Shown: in pieces, positions 52,841-61,930 of the stretch
How positions within the stretch are numbered: the first letter of the stretch is position 1
Layout: every line of letters starts with the position of its first letter
NCBI RefSeq assembly: GCF_900176505.1
Contig: NZ_FWYB01000003.1
Span: forward strand, 372,001-436,000
Reading direction: 5' to 3'
DNA length: 64,000 nt
Origin: Pedobacter nyackensis
GTDB lineage: Bacteria; Bacteroidota; Bacteroidia; Sphingobacteriales; Sphingobacteriaceae
Notes under the pieces: model-generated
Seen by the model: the letters and a program-made list of their open reading frames with translations, nothing else
Told to the model about the DNA's origin: nothing
Database searches by the model: none
Translations under genes and position numbers: made by a program

Positions 52841-53893
52841 ATGAAAAAAATATTAATAACAGGCGGAGCAGGTTTTATTGGCTCTCATGTTGTGAGAAGA
52901 TTTGTAAACAATTATCCTCAGTATGAAATTGTAAATCTTGATAAATTAACTTATGCAGGTAACCTGGCTAATTTAACTGATGTTGAAGATCAGCCAAATT
53001 ATAGATTCATTAAAGCTGATATCACTGATGCAGCAGAGATAAATAATCTTTTCCAGAAAGAACAATTTGATGCAGTGATACATTTGGCAGCGGAATCTCA
53101 TGTTGATCGATCTATTGCTGATCCTTCTGCATTTGTGATGACCAATGTTATCGGTACAGTAAACTTACTGAATGCTGCAAGGGAAATTTGGAAAGCTGAT
53201 TTTTCCAGCAAACGCTTTTATCATGTTTCTACTGATGAAGTATACGGTGCATTAGGTGAAACCGGAATGTTTACTGAAACTACTGCTTATGATCCACATA
53301 GTCCTTATTCGGCTTCAAAGGCAGCTTCAGATCATTTTGTAAGGGCCTATCATGATACTTATGGTCTGGACGTAGTGATTTCCAATTGTTCAAATAATTA
53401 TGGCTCACATCATTTCCCAGAGAAATTGATTCCTCTTGCTATTAACAACATCAAAAATAACCAACCTGTTCCTGTCTACGGAAAAGGTGAAAATGTTAGA
53501 GATTGGCTTTGGGTAGAAGATCATGCCAGGGCAATTGATGTGATTTTCCATGAGGCTAAAACAGGAGAAACGTATAATATAGGCGGACATAATGAATGGA
53601 AAAATATTGATCTGATTCATTTGTTATGCAATATCATGGATGAAAAGTTGGGTCGTGTGCCAGGTGAGTCGGCTAAGTTGATCACTTTTGTTACCGATAG
53701 GGCAGGGCATGACCTGCGCTATGCTATCGACTCAACAAAACTTCAGGAAAAATTGAATTGGGTTCCCAGTTTGCAATTTGAAGAAGGTTTAGCCAAAACA
53801 GTAGATTGGTACCTTGAAAATGAAGAATGGCTTAGTAATGTAACCTCTGGGAATTACCAGGCTTATTACGATAATCAATATCAGGGGAGATAA
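52841..53893 (+). CDS. rfbB: dTDP-glucose 4,6-dehydratase
   Basis: Forms dTDP-4-keto-6-deoxyglucose, the precursor of rhamnose and many deoxy sugars. 350 residues. NAD motif GGAGFIGSH at 8-16; the catalytic Asp-Glu is in STDEVYG near 133; the Tyr-Lys is in PYSASKAASDH near 160. rfbA, C and D are not in this window, so the product may feed genes elsewhere. It is the last gene of the operon; the terminator for it lies in the convergent gene. Confidence 0.95.
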   Translation: MKKILITGGAGFIGSHVVRRFVNNYPQYEIVNLDKLTYAGNLANLTDVEDQPNYRFIKADITDAAEINNLFQKEQFDAVIHLAAESHVDRSIADPSAFVMTNVIGTVNLLNAAREIWKADFSSKRFYHVSTDEVYGALGETGMFTETTAYDPHSPYSASKAASDHFVRAYHDTYGLDVVISNCSNNYGSHHFPEKLIPLAINNIKNNQPVPVYGKGENVRDWLWVEDHARAIDVIFHEAKTGETYNIGGHNEWKNIDLIHLLCNIMDEKLGRVPGESAKLITFVTDRAGHDLRYAIDSTKLQEKLNWVPSLQFEEGLAKTVDWYLENEEWLSNVTSGNYQAYYDNQYQGR

Positions 53894-53902
53894 TCTTCCC
53901 AT

Positions 53903-55135
53903 TTACTCATACCTTAAAGCCTCTACTGGATCCAGTTTAGAGGCTTTTTTTGCGGGGTAATAACCCGAAACAATACCTACAAGTACACACATCGCAAAAC
54001 CTCCGAAAATCCATTTCCAGGGAATAATGAACGATCCACCCATACTTAGCGAGATGAGGTTTCCGATGGCAATACCCAGAAATATTCCGAAAACTCCTCC
54101 CATCAGGCAAATCATTATGGCTTCTATCAGGAATTGTTCACGTATTACGGCTGGATTTGCTCCTATAGCCTTCCTGATTCCAATTTCACGTGTCCTTTCT
54201 GTAACAGATACCAGCATGATATTCATTAAACCAATGGAAGCACCTATTAAGGTAATGATCCCAATAGCGATGCCACCCATAACGATGTATTTCAGGTTCT
54301 CAAATAGCGTTTGAGCCATAGCATCACTCTTGGTGATTTCGAAATTGTTAGGTTCAGTAATTTTTACTTTCCGAATGTTTCTAAATTGAGCTGTAGATTC
54401 CCCAATAACATTATCCATAATGTCGTTGCTGGGTACCATAACTGTTATAATGTAGGAAGGGTTTGAGCTGGAATTGATCAGTTTTGCTTTTAATAAAGGA
54501 ACATATACGGCTCGATCGCCACTAAAGCCCATGCTTTGCCCCTTGGATGCGAGTACCCCAATTACTTTTAAACGACTATTTCCAACAGTAATCATTTTAT
54601 CCAGCGGTGATTCATTTTTAAAAAGCTTCACGCTGATCTCACTTCCAATAATGCAGATGTTGTTTCCAGATTGTGTTTCTGCTAAATTAAAGTTGCGTCC
54701 CTGGGCAAGATCGAGGCCCTGGGCGTTTAGTCCATATTCATCTATCCCTTGTATACTAATGTTGGGGTTTGTTTTTTCAGTGCCGAATTTAACGGTAGCA
54801 CCTCGACTGGCAACAACACTGACAGCTACTTTGGCAGGAGTATTTAACTGCTCCTTAAAAGCCAGGGCTTCCTCATAGCGGATGGATTTAAAGGGCTTTT
54901 GTCTTTGTCCGGATCCACCAATTCTAATGCCTGTACCACGATTTCTGATGGTGAAAGAATTTGCACCCATGCTGGAAAAAGCTTCTGTCATGCTCTTTTT
55001 GACAGCGTCAAGTGTAGTTAATATGCCTACAAGTGCCGATAAACCAATCGCAATGATTAGTGCCGTAAGCAGGGCTCTTAAGCGATTGCTTACAATAGAC
55101 TGCATGGCTAACTTTAGGTTCTCGGTATAGGTCAT
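53903..55135 (-). CDS. ABC transporter permease, MacB/FtsX type
   Basis: A 410-residue inner-membrane protein with the MacB-type plan: one helix at about 20-42, a periplasmic MacB_PCD domain (about 45-270), then the FtsX domain with three helices in the C-terminal 130 residues, including [15 protein letters not shown]. The end [15 protein letters not shown] is the usual closing segment. The ATPase partner gene is not adjacent. It could export a lipid, lipoprotein, peptide or antibiotic. Its last codons double as the terminator of the convergent operon. Confidence 0.9.
   Translation of the reverse strand: MTYTENLKLAMQSIVSNRLRALLTALIIAIGLSALVGILTTLDAVKKSMTEAFSSMGANSFTIRNRGTGIRIGGSGQRQKPFKSIRYEEALAFKEQLNTPAKVAVSVVASRGATVKFGTEKTNPNISIQGIDEYGLNAQGLDLAQGRNFNLAETQSGNNICIIGSEISVKLFKNESPLDKMITVGNSRLKVIGVLASKGQSMGFSGDRAVYVPLLKAKLINSSSNPSYIITVMVPSNDIMDNVIGESTAQFRNIRKVKITEPNNFEITKSDAMAQTLFENLKYIVMGGIAIGIITLIGASIGLMNIMLVSVTERTREIGIRKAIGANPAVIREQFLIEAIMICLMGGVFGIFLGIAIGNLISLSMGGSFIIPWKWIFGGFAMCVLVGIVSGYYPAKKASKLDPVEALRYE
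53916..53951 (+). terminator. rfbB operon terminator located inside the ABC permease gene
   Basis: AAAGCCTCTA (53916-53925) pairs with TAGAGGCTTT (53938-53947), and the loop has a CTGG/CCAG inner stem; the stem is followed by TTTT to 53951, on the plus strand. It is 23 bases after the rfbB stop and lies in the last 16 codons of the minus-strand permease gene (from KK to E of its conserved end). Confidence 0.88.
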
Positions 55136-55160
55136 TATAGAAGGATAAATATAGGAGCTA

Positions 55161-55195
55161 AAATAAAAAGTCCCGCTGTTAAGACAACGGGACTC
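55161..55195 (-). terminator. Terminator of the HesB-type gene
   Basis: AGTCCCG (55169-55175) and CGGGACT (55188-55194) form a 7-bp stem with a 12-base loop; read on the minus strand, TTTTTATTTT follows. Confidence 0.85.
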
Positions 55196-55225
55196 ACTAT
55201 AATGTTACAAATTTAAAATCTCTTT

Positions 55226-55579
55226 TTATACAGAAAAGCTGGTTCCGCAACCACAGGTGCTTGCTGCATTCGGATTACTGAAAGTAAAACCTCTTGAGTT
55301 TAGGCCATCTTGCCAGTCTACCTGCATTCCCATCAAATACATTTGATGAGCTTTGTGCATGAATACCTTAATTCCATTGATCACAAATTCCTGATCACCT
55401 TCTTTTTTCTGATCAAACCCTAAAACGTAATTCATTCCAGAACAGCCTCCTCCTTCAACGCCTACACGTAAACCGAAATCTTCGGCTATTTCTTGTTGGT
55501 CTTTAAGTTTAAAAAGTTCTTTTACAGCTGTTTCTGTAAATGTTACAGGTGCAAATGCGGTATCTACTGTATTACTCAT
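55226..55579 (-). CDS. HesB/IscA family iron-sulfur assembly protein
   Basis: A 117-residue A-type carrier that takes Fe-S clusters to target proteins. The three conserved cysteines are present: one in GGGCSGMNY near 47 and two in the closing STCGCGTSF. The order and length match IscA/ErpA; IscA versus ErpA or SufA cannot be told apart here, and no isc or suf gene is adjacent. The N-terminal 12 residues are a short extension. Confidence 0.94.
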   Translation of the reverse strand: MSNTVDTAFAPVTFTETAVKELFKLKDQQEIAEDFGLRVGVEGGGCSGMNYVLGFDQKKEGDQEFVINGIKVFMHKAHQMYLMGMQVDWQDGLNSRGFTFSNPNAASTCGCGTSFSV

Positions 55580-55615
55580 GTTATTTAGTTCGCCGTTAAA
55601 AATCTATTAATAGAG

Positions 55616-55623
55616 CAAATATA
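55616..55623 (-). promoter_or_regulatory. -7 box of the HesB-type gene
   Basis: On the minus strand TATATTTG matches TAnnTTTG, 36 bases before the ATG; no TTG at -33. Confidence 0.4.
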
Positions 55624-55685
55624 AATCAAAATGTACATTTTTGTCGGTAGTACCACTAATTATTACGGTATTCAAACAAAGCATA

Positions 55686-56216
55686 ATGGACTTACAGAAA
55701 TTTTTAACTGAAGCGGGTATATTGGTGATTGGAGGGGTGGTAACGGTTTCGGCTGCATACTATTTAATTAAGGATGATATCAAAACTTATTTCAGATTGA
55801 AATTCTCTGATCAGAAAAATGAAAAGGACAGCCCCTTATTATCTTTACGCTTACAGGCGCATGAGCGTTTGATTGTTTTTGTCGAACGCATAAACCCATC
55901 AAACCTGTTTATCAGATTGCACCATCAAGGTATATCACTACCCGAGTTGCAGGCGGCTGTGTTAAATGAAATCAGATCCGAGTACCAGCATAATATTACC
56001 CAGCAGTTATATGTCAGTTCATCTACATGGGATGTCGTTAAAAATCTTAAAGAAGATACCATTGCCATGGTTAATAATGGTGTGAAAAACTTGCCTCAGG
56101 ATGCCACAGGCGTAGATCTGAGTCGAAAAGTTTTGCAACACATGGCGGGGATTGAAAATAACCCATATGATTTGACGTTGGATTTGATTAAGAAAGATAT
56201 TCATCAGTTGTTTTAA
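55686..56216 (+). CDS. Conserved hypothetical membrane-anchored protein upstream of the mutase
   Basis: A 176-residue protein with one N-terminal helix (about 8-27, [18 protein letters not shown]) and a soluble helical domain. I do not recognise a domain of known function; such proteins are usually seen next to the mutase gene in this phylum. There is no DxHxxG, so it is not the missing B12-binding subunit. I start at the ATG 55686; a TTG at 55641 would add 15 residues. It ends 2 bases before the mutase ATG. Confidence 0.75.
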   Translation: MDLQKFLTEAGILVIGGVVTVSAAYYLIKDDIKTYFRLKFSDQKNEKDSPLLSLRLQAHERLIVFVERINPSNLFIRLHHQGISLPELQAAVLNEIRSEYQHNITQQLYVSSSTWDVVKNLKEDTIAMVNNGVKNLPQDATGVDLSRKVLQHMAGIENNPYDLTLDLIKKDIHQLF

Positions 56217-56218
56217 TT

Positions 56219-57766
56219 ATGAGCAATAAAAAATTTACCACAACATCTGGCATTGAAATAAAAGAGGTATACACCAAACTCAATGCGCCAATTGAGGCAC
56301 CAGGTGAATTTCCCTATACAAGGGGGATTCAAAAAGATATGTACCGTGGCAGATTGTGGACCATGCGACAGTATGCTGGTTTTTCAACAGCTGAGGAATC
56401 GAATAAAAGGTATCATTACCTGCTGAAACAGGGAACAATGGGGCTTTCTGTGGCTTTTGATTTACCTACTCAGATTGGTTACGATTCTGATCATGAGATG
56501 GCCGAAGGCGAGGTTGGAAAAGTTGGAGTGGCTATTGATTCTTTGAAAGATATTGAAATATTGTTTGATGGAATTGAGTTGGAGAAGATCACTACTTCAA
56601 TGACCATTAATGCGACCGCATCAATTTTATTGGCGATGTATATTGCACTTGCAAAAAAACAAGGCGCTGATATCAGACAAATTTCGGGAACGATACAAAA
56701 TGATATTTTAAAAGAGTACGCGGCAAGGGGTACCTATATTTACCCTCCAAAGCCTTCTATGAGGATCATTACTGATATTTTTGAATATTGTAGTAAAGAA
56801 GTGCCTAAATGGAATACCATATCTATTTCGGGCTATCACATTAGGGAGGCCGGATCTACCGCTGTGCAGGAGCTTGCCTTTACACTGGCTAATGGTAAGG
56901 CGTATTTAAATGCAGCTCTTGAAAAGGGATTGGATATCAATGTTTTTGCTAAACGTTTATCTTTCTTCTTTAATTGTCACAATAATTTCTTTGAGGAGAT
57001 TGCAAAGTTCAGAGCTGCCAGAAGAATGTGGGCTAAAATTACAAAGGAACTTGGTGCTACAGATGAAAAGGCACAAATGCTTCGTTTTCATACCCAAACA
57101 GGTGGGTCGACCTTAACCGCTCAGCAGCCGCTCAACAATGTGATCAGGGTTACTAATCAAGCTATGGCAGCTGTGCTTGGAGGAACTCAATCCTTGCACA
57201 CCAATGGATATGATGAAGCCTTGTCTTTACCTACAGAAGCAGCAGCAAAAATTGCATTGCGGACGCAGCAAGTTATTGCATTTGAGAGTGGTGTAACAGA
57301 AACTGTTGATCCTTTAGCCGGTTCTTATTTTGTGGAAACACTTACAGATGAAATTGAAGCAGCGGCACAATTGTATATTGATAAGATTGATGCTATGGGA
57401 GGCTCTGTCAATGCCATCGAAAATGGATACATTCAAAACGAAATTGCTGACGCAGCATATCAGTATCAGGTTGAGGTTGAAGAAGGCAGCAGGATAATCG
57501 TCGGAGTGAATAAATTTACTCAGGAGAAAGAAGGGATAAATGATGTGTTTACTATTGATGAATCCATTAGGACTATTCAAACTGAGAAAATAAACAAACT
57601 GAAGGCGGAAAGGGATAATCAGGCAGTTGAAAAGGCATTGAACGATCTGATGAATGCCGCTAAAAGTTCTGACAATTTGATGCCGTTTATACTGTCGGCT
57701 GTAGAGGTTTATGCTACCCTGGGGGAGATCGCGAATGTATTGCGCGACGTTTTTGGAGAGTACTAG
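56219..57766 (+). CDS. Methylmalonyl-CoA mutase family protein, catalytic chain without B12 domain
   Basis: A 515-residue protein equal to the TIM-barrel part of methylmalonyl-CoA mutase. The substrate site is kept: Tyr in MRQYAGFST near 41-49, Arg in PSMRIITDI, and the His in [11 protein letters not shown]. The reaction is carbon-skeleton rearrangement between methylmalonyl-CoA and succinyl-CoA. The C-terminal cobalamin domain (DxHxxG) seen in the ~700-residue enzyme is missing; the protein ends in a charged helix. It must work with a separate B12 subunit encoded elsewhere, or act on another acyl-CoA. The Tyr favours methylmalonyl-CoA over isobutyryl-CoA (Phe there). Confidence 0.9.
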   Translation: MSNKKFTTTSGIEIKEVYTKLNAPIEAPGEFPYTRGIQKDMYRGRLWTMRQYAGFSTAEESNKRYHYLLKQGTMGLSVAFDLPTQIGYDSDHEMAEGEVGKVGVAIDSLKDIEILFDGIELEKITTSMTINATASILLAMYIALAKKQGADIRQISGTIQNDILKEYAARGTYIYPPKPSMRIITDIFEYCSKEVPKWNTISISGYHIREAGSTAVQELAFTLANGKAYLNAALEKGLDINVFAKRLSFFFNCHNNFFEEIAKFRAARRMWAKITKELGATDEKAQMLRFHTQTGGSTLTAQQPLNNVIRVTNQAMAAVLGGTQSLHTNGYDEALSLPTEAAAKIALRTQQVIAFESGVTETVDPLAGSYFVETLTDEIEAAAQLYIDKIDAMGGSVNAIENGYIQNEIADAAYQYQVEVEEGSRIIVGVNKFTQEKEGINDVFTIDESIRTIQTEKINKLKAERDNQAVEKALNDLMNAAKSSDNLMPFILSAVEVYATLGEIANVLRDVFGEY

Positions 57767-57960
57767 AAAATATGTTAACAAATAGTTATCCACATAAAAA
57801 ATTGAGGTTAACTACCTTAGCTCTCTGCTGTTTAAGTACTTAGATAATAAATGAAAATTAAGTTTTTTTTGTTGATAATTTTTTGAATATTCGATATCTC
57901 GAACGGGCTTATTTTAAACGCTCCTCTCGTTACTGTAAACCTAGAAATTATAGCATGACC
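57767..57960. promoter_or_regulatory. dnaA upstream region with perfect DnaA box; candidate oriC
   Basis: TTATCCACA at 57786-57794 is a perfect DnaA box. It is followed by an AT-rich run (57847-57889, containing AAGTTTTTTTTGTTGATAATTTTTTG), which is the usual place to unwind. Only one perfect box is present, so it could also be just a dnaA autoregulation site. Confidence 0.45.
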
Positions 57961-59391
57961 ATGGAAAAAACTTGTATCGAAGTATGGAAAAACTGTCTCC
58001 AAATCATAAAAGATAATATTCCGACCCAAAGTTTTAAAACATGGTTCGAGCCGATATCTGCATTGAAGTTGGAGGGTAATGTTTTGACGATACAGGTGCC
58101 TAGTTTATTCTTCTATGAATGGTTAGAAGAGCACTACGTGGGACTGCTAAGAAAAACAGTTAAAAAGCTGTTGGGTGATGAGGGAAGACTGGAATACAAC
58201 ATTGTTGTAGACAAGTCATCGGGTACTGGTTCTCCTTATACCACCAATATGCCAAGTAATGGAAATGGCGCTGAGGCAAAAAGACAATCTATGCCTATTC
58301 CAGTTTCCATAAATAAAGACATCAAGAATCCTTTTATCATTCCTGGTCTAAAAAAGCTGAATGTAGATCCCCAGCTAAATTCCAATTATACTTTTGAAAA
58401 TTATATTGAGGGTGATTGTAATCGCCTGGCGCGATCTGCCGGTTATGCTGTTGCTGCCAAACCGGGTGGGACTTCCTTTAATCCTTTAATGATTTATGGT
58501 GGTGTAGGTTTAGGTAAAACGCATCTTGCACAGGCAATAGGAAATGAAATTAAAAGGAACATGCCAGATAAGCTGGTGATTTATGTTTCATGTGAGAAAT
58601 TTTGCCAACAGTTTGTCGACTCGCTAAAGAACAATACCATTAACGATTTTGTTAATTTTTATCAGGCAATGGATGTCATCATTATGGACGACGTACACAA
58701 CTTTGCGGGTAAAGAAAAGACACAGGATATATTCTTCCATATTTTTAATCATCTTCACCAATCAGGTAAACAGGTCATTTTGTCTTCTGATAAAGCACCT
58801 AAAGATCTGGCAGGTTTAGAGGAGCGCTTGCTAAGCAGGTTTAAATGGGGGCTTTCAGCAGATTTGCAAGTACCCGATCTGGAAACAAGAATTGCGATCC
58901 TACGAAAGAAGATGTACGCAGATGGAATTGAATTGCCTGAAGAAGTAGTAGAGTATGTTGCGCATAATATAGATAATAACGTTCGTGAGCTTGAGGGTGC
59001 TATGGTGTCATTACTTGCTCAATCAACATTAAATAAAAAGGATATCGACCTGGCATTGGCTAAGCAGATGTTGAAAAACTTTATCAAAAATACTTCTAAG
59101 GAGATCTCAATGGAGTATATTCAGAAGTTGGTATGTGAGTATTTTGAGGTGCCTGCGGATATGGTTAAGTCTCAGACCCGTAAACGGGAGATTGTTCAGG
59201 CGCGCCAGATTTCGATGTATCTTTCAAAAAGCCATACCAAATCATCGTTGAAAACAATAGGTGCTTTTTTCGGTGGAAGGGATCATTCGACAGTGATTTA
59301 TGCTTGTCAAACGGTAGAAGATCTGATCGATACAGATAAAAAATTTAAAGGATATGTGCACGACATCCAAAAGAAACTGAAAATGGGCTAA
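57961..59391 (+). CDS. dnaA: Chromosomal replication initiator DnaA
   Basis: The 476-residue AAA+ initiator that binds oriC and opens it. Domain I (about 1-80) begins with EKTCIEVWKNCLQI; domain II is a poor linker (about 85-140). The ATPase has Walker A GGVGLGKTH near 173-181 and Walker B VIIMDDVHNF near 233-242; the sensor region includes RLLSRFKWGL. Domain IV has the DnaA signature GRDHSTVIYACQTVEDL close to the end. The long TTG-started frame from 57883 is rejected; ATG 57955 (two residues longer) is an equal alternative. Confidence 0.96.
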   Translation: MEKTCIEVWKNCLQIIKDNIPTQSFKTWFEPISALKLEGNVLTIQVPSLFFYEWLEEHYVGLLRKTVKKLLGDEGRLEYNIVVDKSSGTGSPYTTNMPSNGNGAEAKRQSMPIPVSINKDIKNPFIIPGLKKLNVDPQLNSNYTFENYIEGDCNRLARSAGYAVAAKPGGTSFNPLMIYGGVGLGKTHLAQAIGNEIKRNMPDKLVIYVSCEKFCQQFVDSLKNNTINDFVNFYQAMDVIIMDDVHNFAGKEKTQDIFFHIFNHLHQSGKQVILSSDKAPKDLAGLEERLLSRFKWGLSADLQVPDLETRIAILRKKMYADGIELPEEVVEYVAHNIDNNVRELEGAMVSLLAQSTLNKKDIDLALAKQMLKNFIKNTSKEISMEYIQKLVCEYFEVPADMVKSQTRKREIVQARQISMYLSKSHTKSSLKTIGAFFGGRDHSTVIYACQTVEDLIDTDKKFKGYVHDIQKKLKMG

Positions 59392-59408
59392 ACTAGCTCC
59401 ATTTTACT

Positions 59409-59444
59409 AGAAAAGCCTGTAAGCATCAACTTACAGGCTTTTCT
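59409..59444. terminator. Bidirectional terminator between dnaA and the NUDIX gene
   Basis: AGAAAAGCCTGTAAG (59409-59423) and CTTACAGGCTTTTCT (59430-59444) form a perfect 15-bp stem with a 6-base loop. It ends in TTTTCT on the plus strand and in CTTTTCT on the minus strand. Confidence 0.92.
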
Positions 59445-59461
59445 GCTTATAAACCTTTGTT

Positions 59462-60010
59462 TTATTGTTCTTCCAGTACCATTAAACCATAAAATAAAGC
59501 AGCGCAATGAAGTGCCTGATCTATCTTGTTCGCTTTAAGTAATTGCTTCACTTCGGCAATTGTATACTCCTCTACGTTTAAGATTTCATGCTCGTCTAAA
59601 TTTTGTGCATGTGTTTTTACACCACCTTTTAATAGATAAGTATAGGTTATGTTATTCGCAGTTGCGGGATTTGGATGTAGAGTAGCAATAAGTTCCGCAC
59701 TTTTAAAAGTATAGCCTGTTTCTTCAAGCAGTTCTCTCCTGATAGCATCTTCTGGCAGTTCATCGCCATCGATCACTCCGCCGGGTACTTCCAGAGAAAC
59801 GATATCGGCTGCGTGACGGTACTGTCGGACCATGATGAGCTTACCATGCTCAGTAATAGCTATTGCATTCACCCAGTTTGGATATTCAAGCACATAATAA
59901 TCGTCTTTTATGTTTCCATCCTGTAGTTTGCAGGAGTCTACTCTGAGCGTTGCCCATTTTTCTTTCACCAGATATGTTGATGAAAGTCTTTCCCATTTTA
60001 ATATTTCCAT
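59462..60010 (-). CDS. NUDIX hydrolase, ADP-ribose pyrophosphatase-like
   Basis: A 182-residue hydrolase of nucleoside diphosphate-linked compounds. The complete NUDIX box G-x5-E-x7-REUxEExGU is in GVIDGDELPED...RRELLEETGY near 90-113. The N-terminal beta part and length fit the ADP-ribose/ADP-sugar pyrophosphatase group. I start at ATG 60010; a TTG at 60022 would add four residues. It is 12 bases after the TPM gene, as the last gene of the lemA operon. Confidence 0.9.
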   Translation of the reverse strand: MEILKWERLSSTYLVKEKWATLRVDSCKLQDGNIKDDYYVLEYPNWVNAIAITEHGKLIMVRQYRHAADIVSLEVPGGVIDGDELPEDAIRRELLEETGYTFKSAELIATLHPNPATANNITYTYLLKGGVKTHAQNLDEHEILNVEEYTIAEVKQLLKANKIDQALHCAALFYGLMVLEEQ

Positions 60011-60022
60011 TTGATGAATCAA

Positions 60023-60790
60023 TTACCAGTCTCCGCTACTTCCGCCGCCGCCAAAGCTACCTCCGCCGAAGCCACCAAAGCCGCCGCCACTACTGCCACC
60101 GCCAAAACCACCTCCACCAGAACCTCTTCCGCCGCCTAACAACATACTCCAGAATAGTGCGTCAGCAACCCCGCGTCCGCCTATTACCTGACTTCCGCCA
60201 CCGCCACCACCGCCTCTTTTGAGCATAATGATAACGATAACTACTATAATGATTACTATAAGTAATCCCGATCCTCCTTTGCCACTTTTACCTGCTTTGG
60301 GTTTATCGTTCTTATATTCCCCTTTGGTGTAAGCAATGATTGAACTCGTAGCAGCATCCAGTCCTTTGTAATATTCACCGGCTTTAAAATGAGGCTTGAT
60401 ATCATTATCTATAATACGCCTGGTATACATATCAGGTAACGCCCCCTCTACACCATATCCGGTTTGGATGGCGATTTTTCTATCCCCCAGGGCTACAACG
60501 ATCATTACTCCATTGTCCTTACCCTTAGTGCCCACACCCCATTTTCTACCCAACTGCATGGCGTAGTCATTGATGTCATACTCTCCGACAGATTTTAACA
60601 CCGCAATAGCAATCTGTATAGATGTCGAATCATCAAAAGCAACTAGTTTTTGTTCCAGTTGCTGAATTTGTTCCGCTGAAAGTGTCCCTGTATAGTCGTT
60701 AACCAGTTTATTTGGTTTTTCTGGAAAATCCTGGGCAAATCCCGCAAATGAAAGAATAATTAATAGTAAGGCTATGATTGTTTTTTTCAT
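60023..60790 (-). CDS. TPM-domain membrane protein with Gly-rich tail
   Basis: A 255-residue protein. A signal peptide (to about 19, GFAQ) leads to a TPM domain (about 28-155; KLVNDYTGTLS, GVMIVVALGDRKIAIQTGYG). One membrane helix lies at about 176-194, followed by a very glycine- and serine-rich tail (195-255). The TPM domain is known from YgcG and Psb32-like proteins; the function in bacteria is not settled. With LemA it is a usual partner. The tail's DNA is repetitive and gives open frames on the other strand. Confidence 0.88.
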   Translation of the reverse strand: MKKTIIALLLIILSFAGFAQDFPEKPNKLVNDYTGTLSAEQIQQLEQKLVAFDDSTSIQIAIAVLKSVGEYDINDYAMQLGRKWGVGTKGKDNGVMIVVALGDRKIAIQTGYGVEGALPDMYTRRIIDNDIKPHFKAGEYYKGLDAATSSIIAYTKGEYKNDKPKAGKSGKGGSGLLIVIIIVVIVIIMLKRGGGGGGGSQVIGGRGVADALFWSMLLGGGRGSGGGGFGGGSSGGGFGGFGGGSFGGGGSSGDW

Positions 60791-60793
60791 TGC

Positions 60794-61237
60794 CTAGCTC
60801 GTTTTGTGTTGGTCCATAAAAATAACGTGATTTGGTAGCTCATTGATATCATCCCCTTCAAAAGGGAAAAACGTAGCTAATTTCTCTCCGGCAAGTGTAA
60901 TACCTGCAATAATGCCCTGCGCAATGTTGCCTCCCATGAAATGTGCCTTCATGGCTATTTTTGTAGTTTCCCAAAAATCAGAAGGGACAACCTTGTTAAT
61001 GCCACTGTCGCCAATTATTGCAAATTTATGGTCGGCATAAGCGAGGTAGATAAGCACACCATTGTGCTTTGTTGTCTTGTCCATTCCCAGATTCGAAAAG
61101 TACTCGGTGGCTCTCGCGAAAGCGTCACCACTGCAATGTTTTTCGACGGCTACTCTAATTTCGCCTGAGGTTGCTTTTTCGGCTTCCGAAATTGCGCTTG
61201 CAATAAGCTCCTGGTCTTGTTCTGTAAATATACCCAT
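60794..61237 (-). CDS. TPM-domain protein, soluble form
   Basis: A 147-residue TPM-domain protein without signal peptide or membrane helix. The domain has GEIRVAVEKHC and the GVLIYLAYADHKFAIIGDSGI segment. The start is ATG 61237 (MGIFTEQDQ); a longer frame to 61291 would lie within a hairpin-rich spacer. It is 3 bases before the second TPM gene, so both are coupled. One is outside or in the membrane and one is in the cytoplasm. Confidence 0.88.
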   Translation of the reverse strand: MGIFTEQDQELIASAISEAEKATSGEIRVAVEKHCSGDAFARATEYFSNLGMDKTTKHNGVLIYLAYADHKFAIIGDSGINKVVPSDFWETTKIAMKAHFMGGNIAQGIIAGITLAGEKLATFFPFEGDDINELPNHVIFMDQHKTS

Positions 61238-61260
61238 GATTAAGATTGCTTTATATGAAT

Positions 61261-61302
61261 AAGGGTAACGTGTGTTTTGATTATTAAACACGCATTACCC
61301 TT
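61261..61302 (-). repeat. Inverted repeat between lemA and the TPM genes
   Basis: A 17-bp stem with one mismatch and one G-T pair (61261-61277 with 61286-61302) and an 8-base loop. No U run follows on either strand. It could act as a processing or attenuation hairpin in the lemA operon. Confidence 0.65.
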
Positions 61303-61320
61303 AAATGTTGTTATGGTATA

Positions 61321-61902
61321 TTAGAATTCTACTTTCGGTGCTTTTTCAGCTCCAGCTTCGGCTTTAAAGCCTGCTTTCTGACCAAAACCAAATATCCCGG
61401 CCATGATATTGGTAGGGAATGATCTTATTTTAGTATTGTAAAGCTGTATAGATTCATTAAAATCTTTACGAGCAACTGCTATTCTGTTCTCTGTTCCGGC
61501 TAATTCAGCAGAAACATCTCTAAATTGTTCAGTAGCCTTTAATTGAGGATAATTCTCGGTAACCATTAATAGGCGACTTAAAGCCTGACTAACCTGACCT
61601 TGTGCTGCCTGGAATTTTTCAATGTTTTCAGGTGTTAATTTGTCTGGATCAATAGTTATTTGCGTTGCTTTTGCTCTAGCCTCTGTCACCTGTGTTAAAG
61701 TAGCTTGCTCAAATTTTGCGGCACCTTTAACGGTGTTCACTAAATTAGGTATCAGATCTGAACGGCGTTGGTATTGAGTTTCAACTTGATTCCACTTAGC
61801 TTTTACATCCTCATCAAGCTTAACCATGGTGTTATAACCACATCCACTCATTGTTACAACCAGGGCTAAAATACCCACTATTGCCAATACTGTTTTTTTC
61901 AT
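61321..61902 (-). CDS. lemA: LemA family lipoprotein
   Basis: A 193-residue LemA protein. The type II signal ends TMSGC (Cys21), and the characteristic helical segment with YQRRSDLIPNLVNTVKGAA begins near 48. Function is unknown in general; LemA is often next to TPM proteins, as here, and the group is thought to act at the cell envelope. It heads the operon lemA-TPM-TPM-NUDIX. Confidence 0.94.
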   Translation of the reverse strand: MKKTVLAIVGILALVVTMSGCGYNTMVKLDEDVKAKWNQVETQYQRRSDLIPNLVNTVKGAAKFEQATLTQVTEARAKATQITIDPDKLTPENIEKFQAAQGQVSQALSRLLMVTENYPQLKATEQFRDVSAELAGTENRIAVARKDFNESIQLYNTKIRSFPTNIMAGIFGFGQKAGFKAEAGAEKAPKVEF

Positions 61903-61930
61903 TTTCTTTTGTTTTTGATTTTTAGCTTTA

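Noticed and set aside
55641..55685. TTG start of the gene before the mutase
   Set aside because: An ATG at 55686 gives a normal membrane-anchored start; the TTG frame adds 15 unrelated residues.
57883..57960. Longer TTG-started DnaA
   Set aside because: The extra residues do not resemble any DnaA N-terminus and the segment is AT-rich control DNA.
59950..60222. Plus-strand open frame opposite the Gly-rich tail
   Set aside because: It is made of Arg/His-rich repeats that arise from reading glycine codons in reverse; the minus gene is clear.
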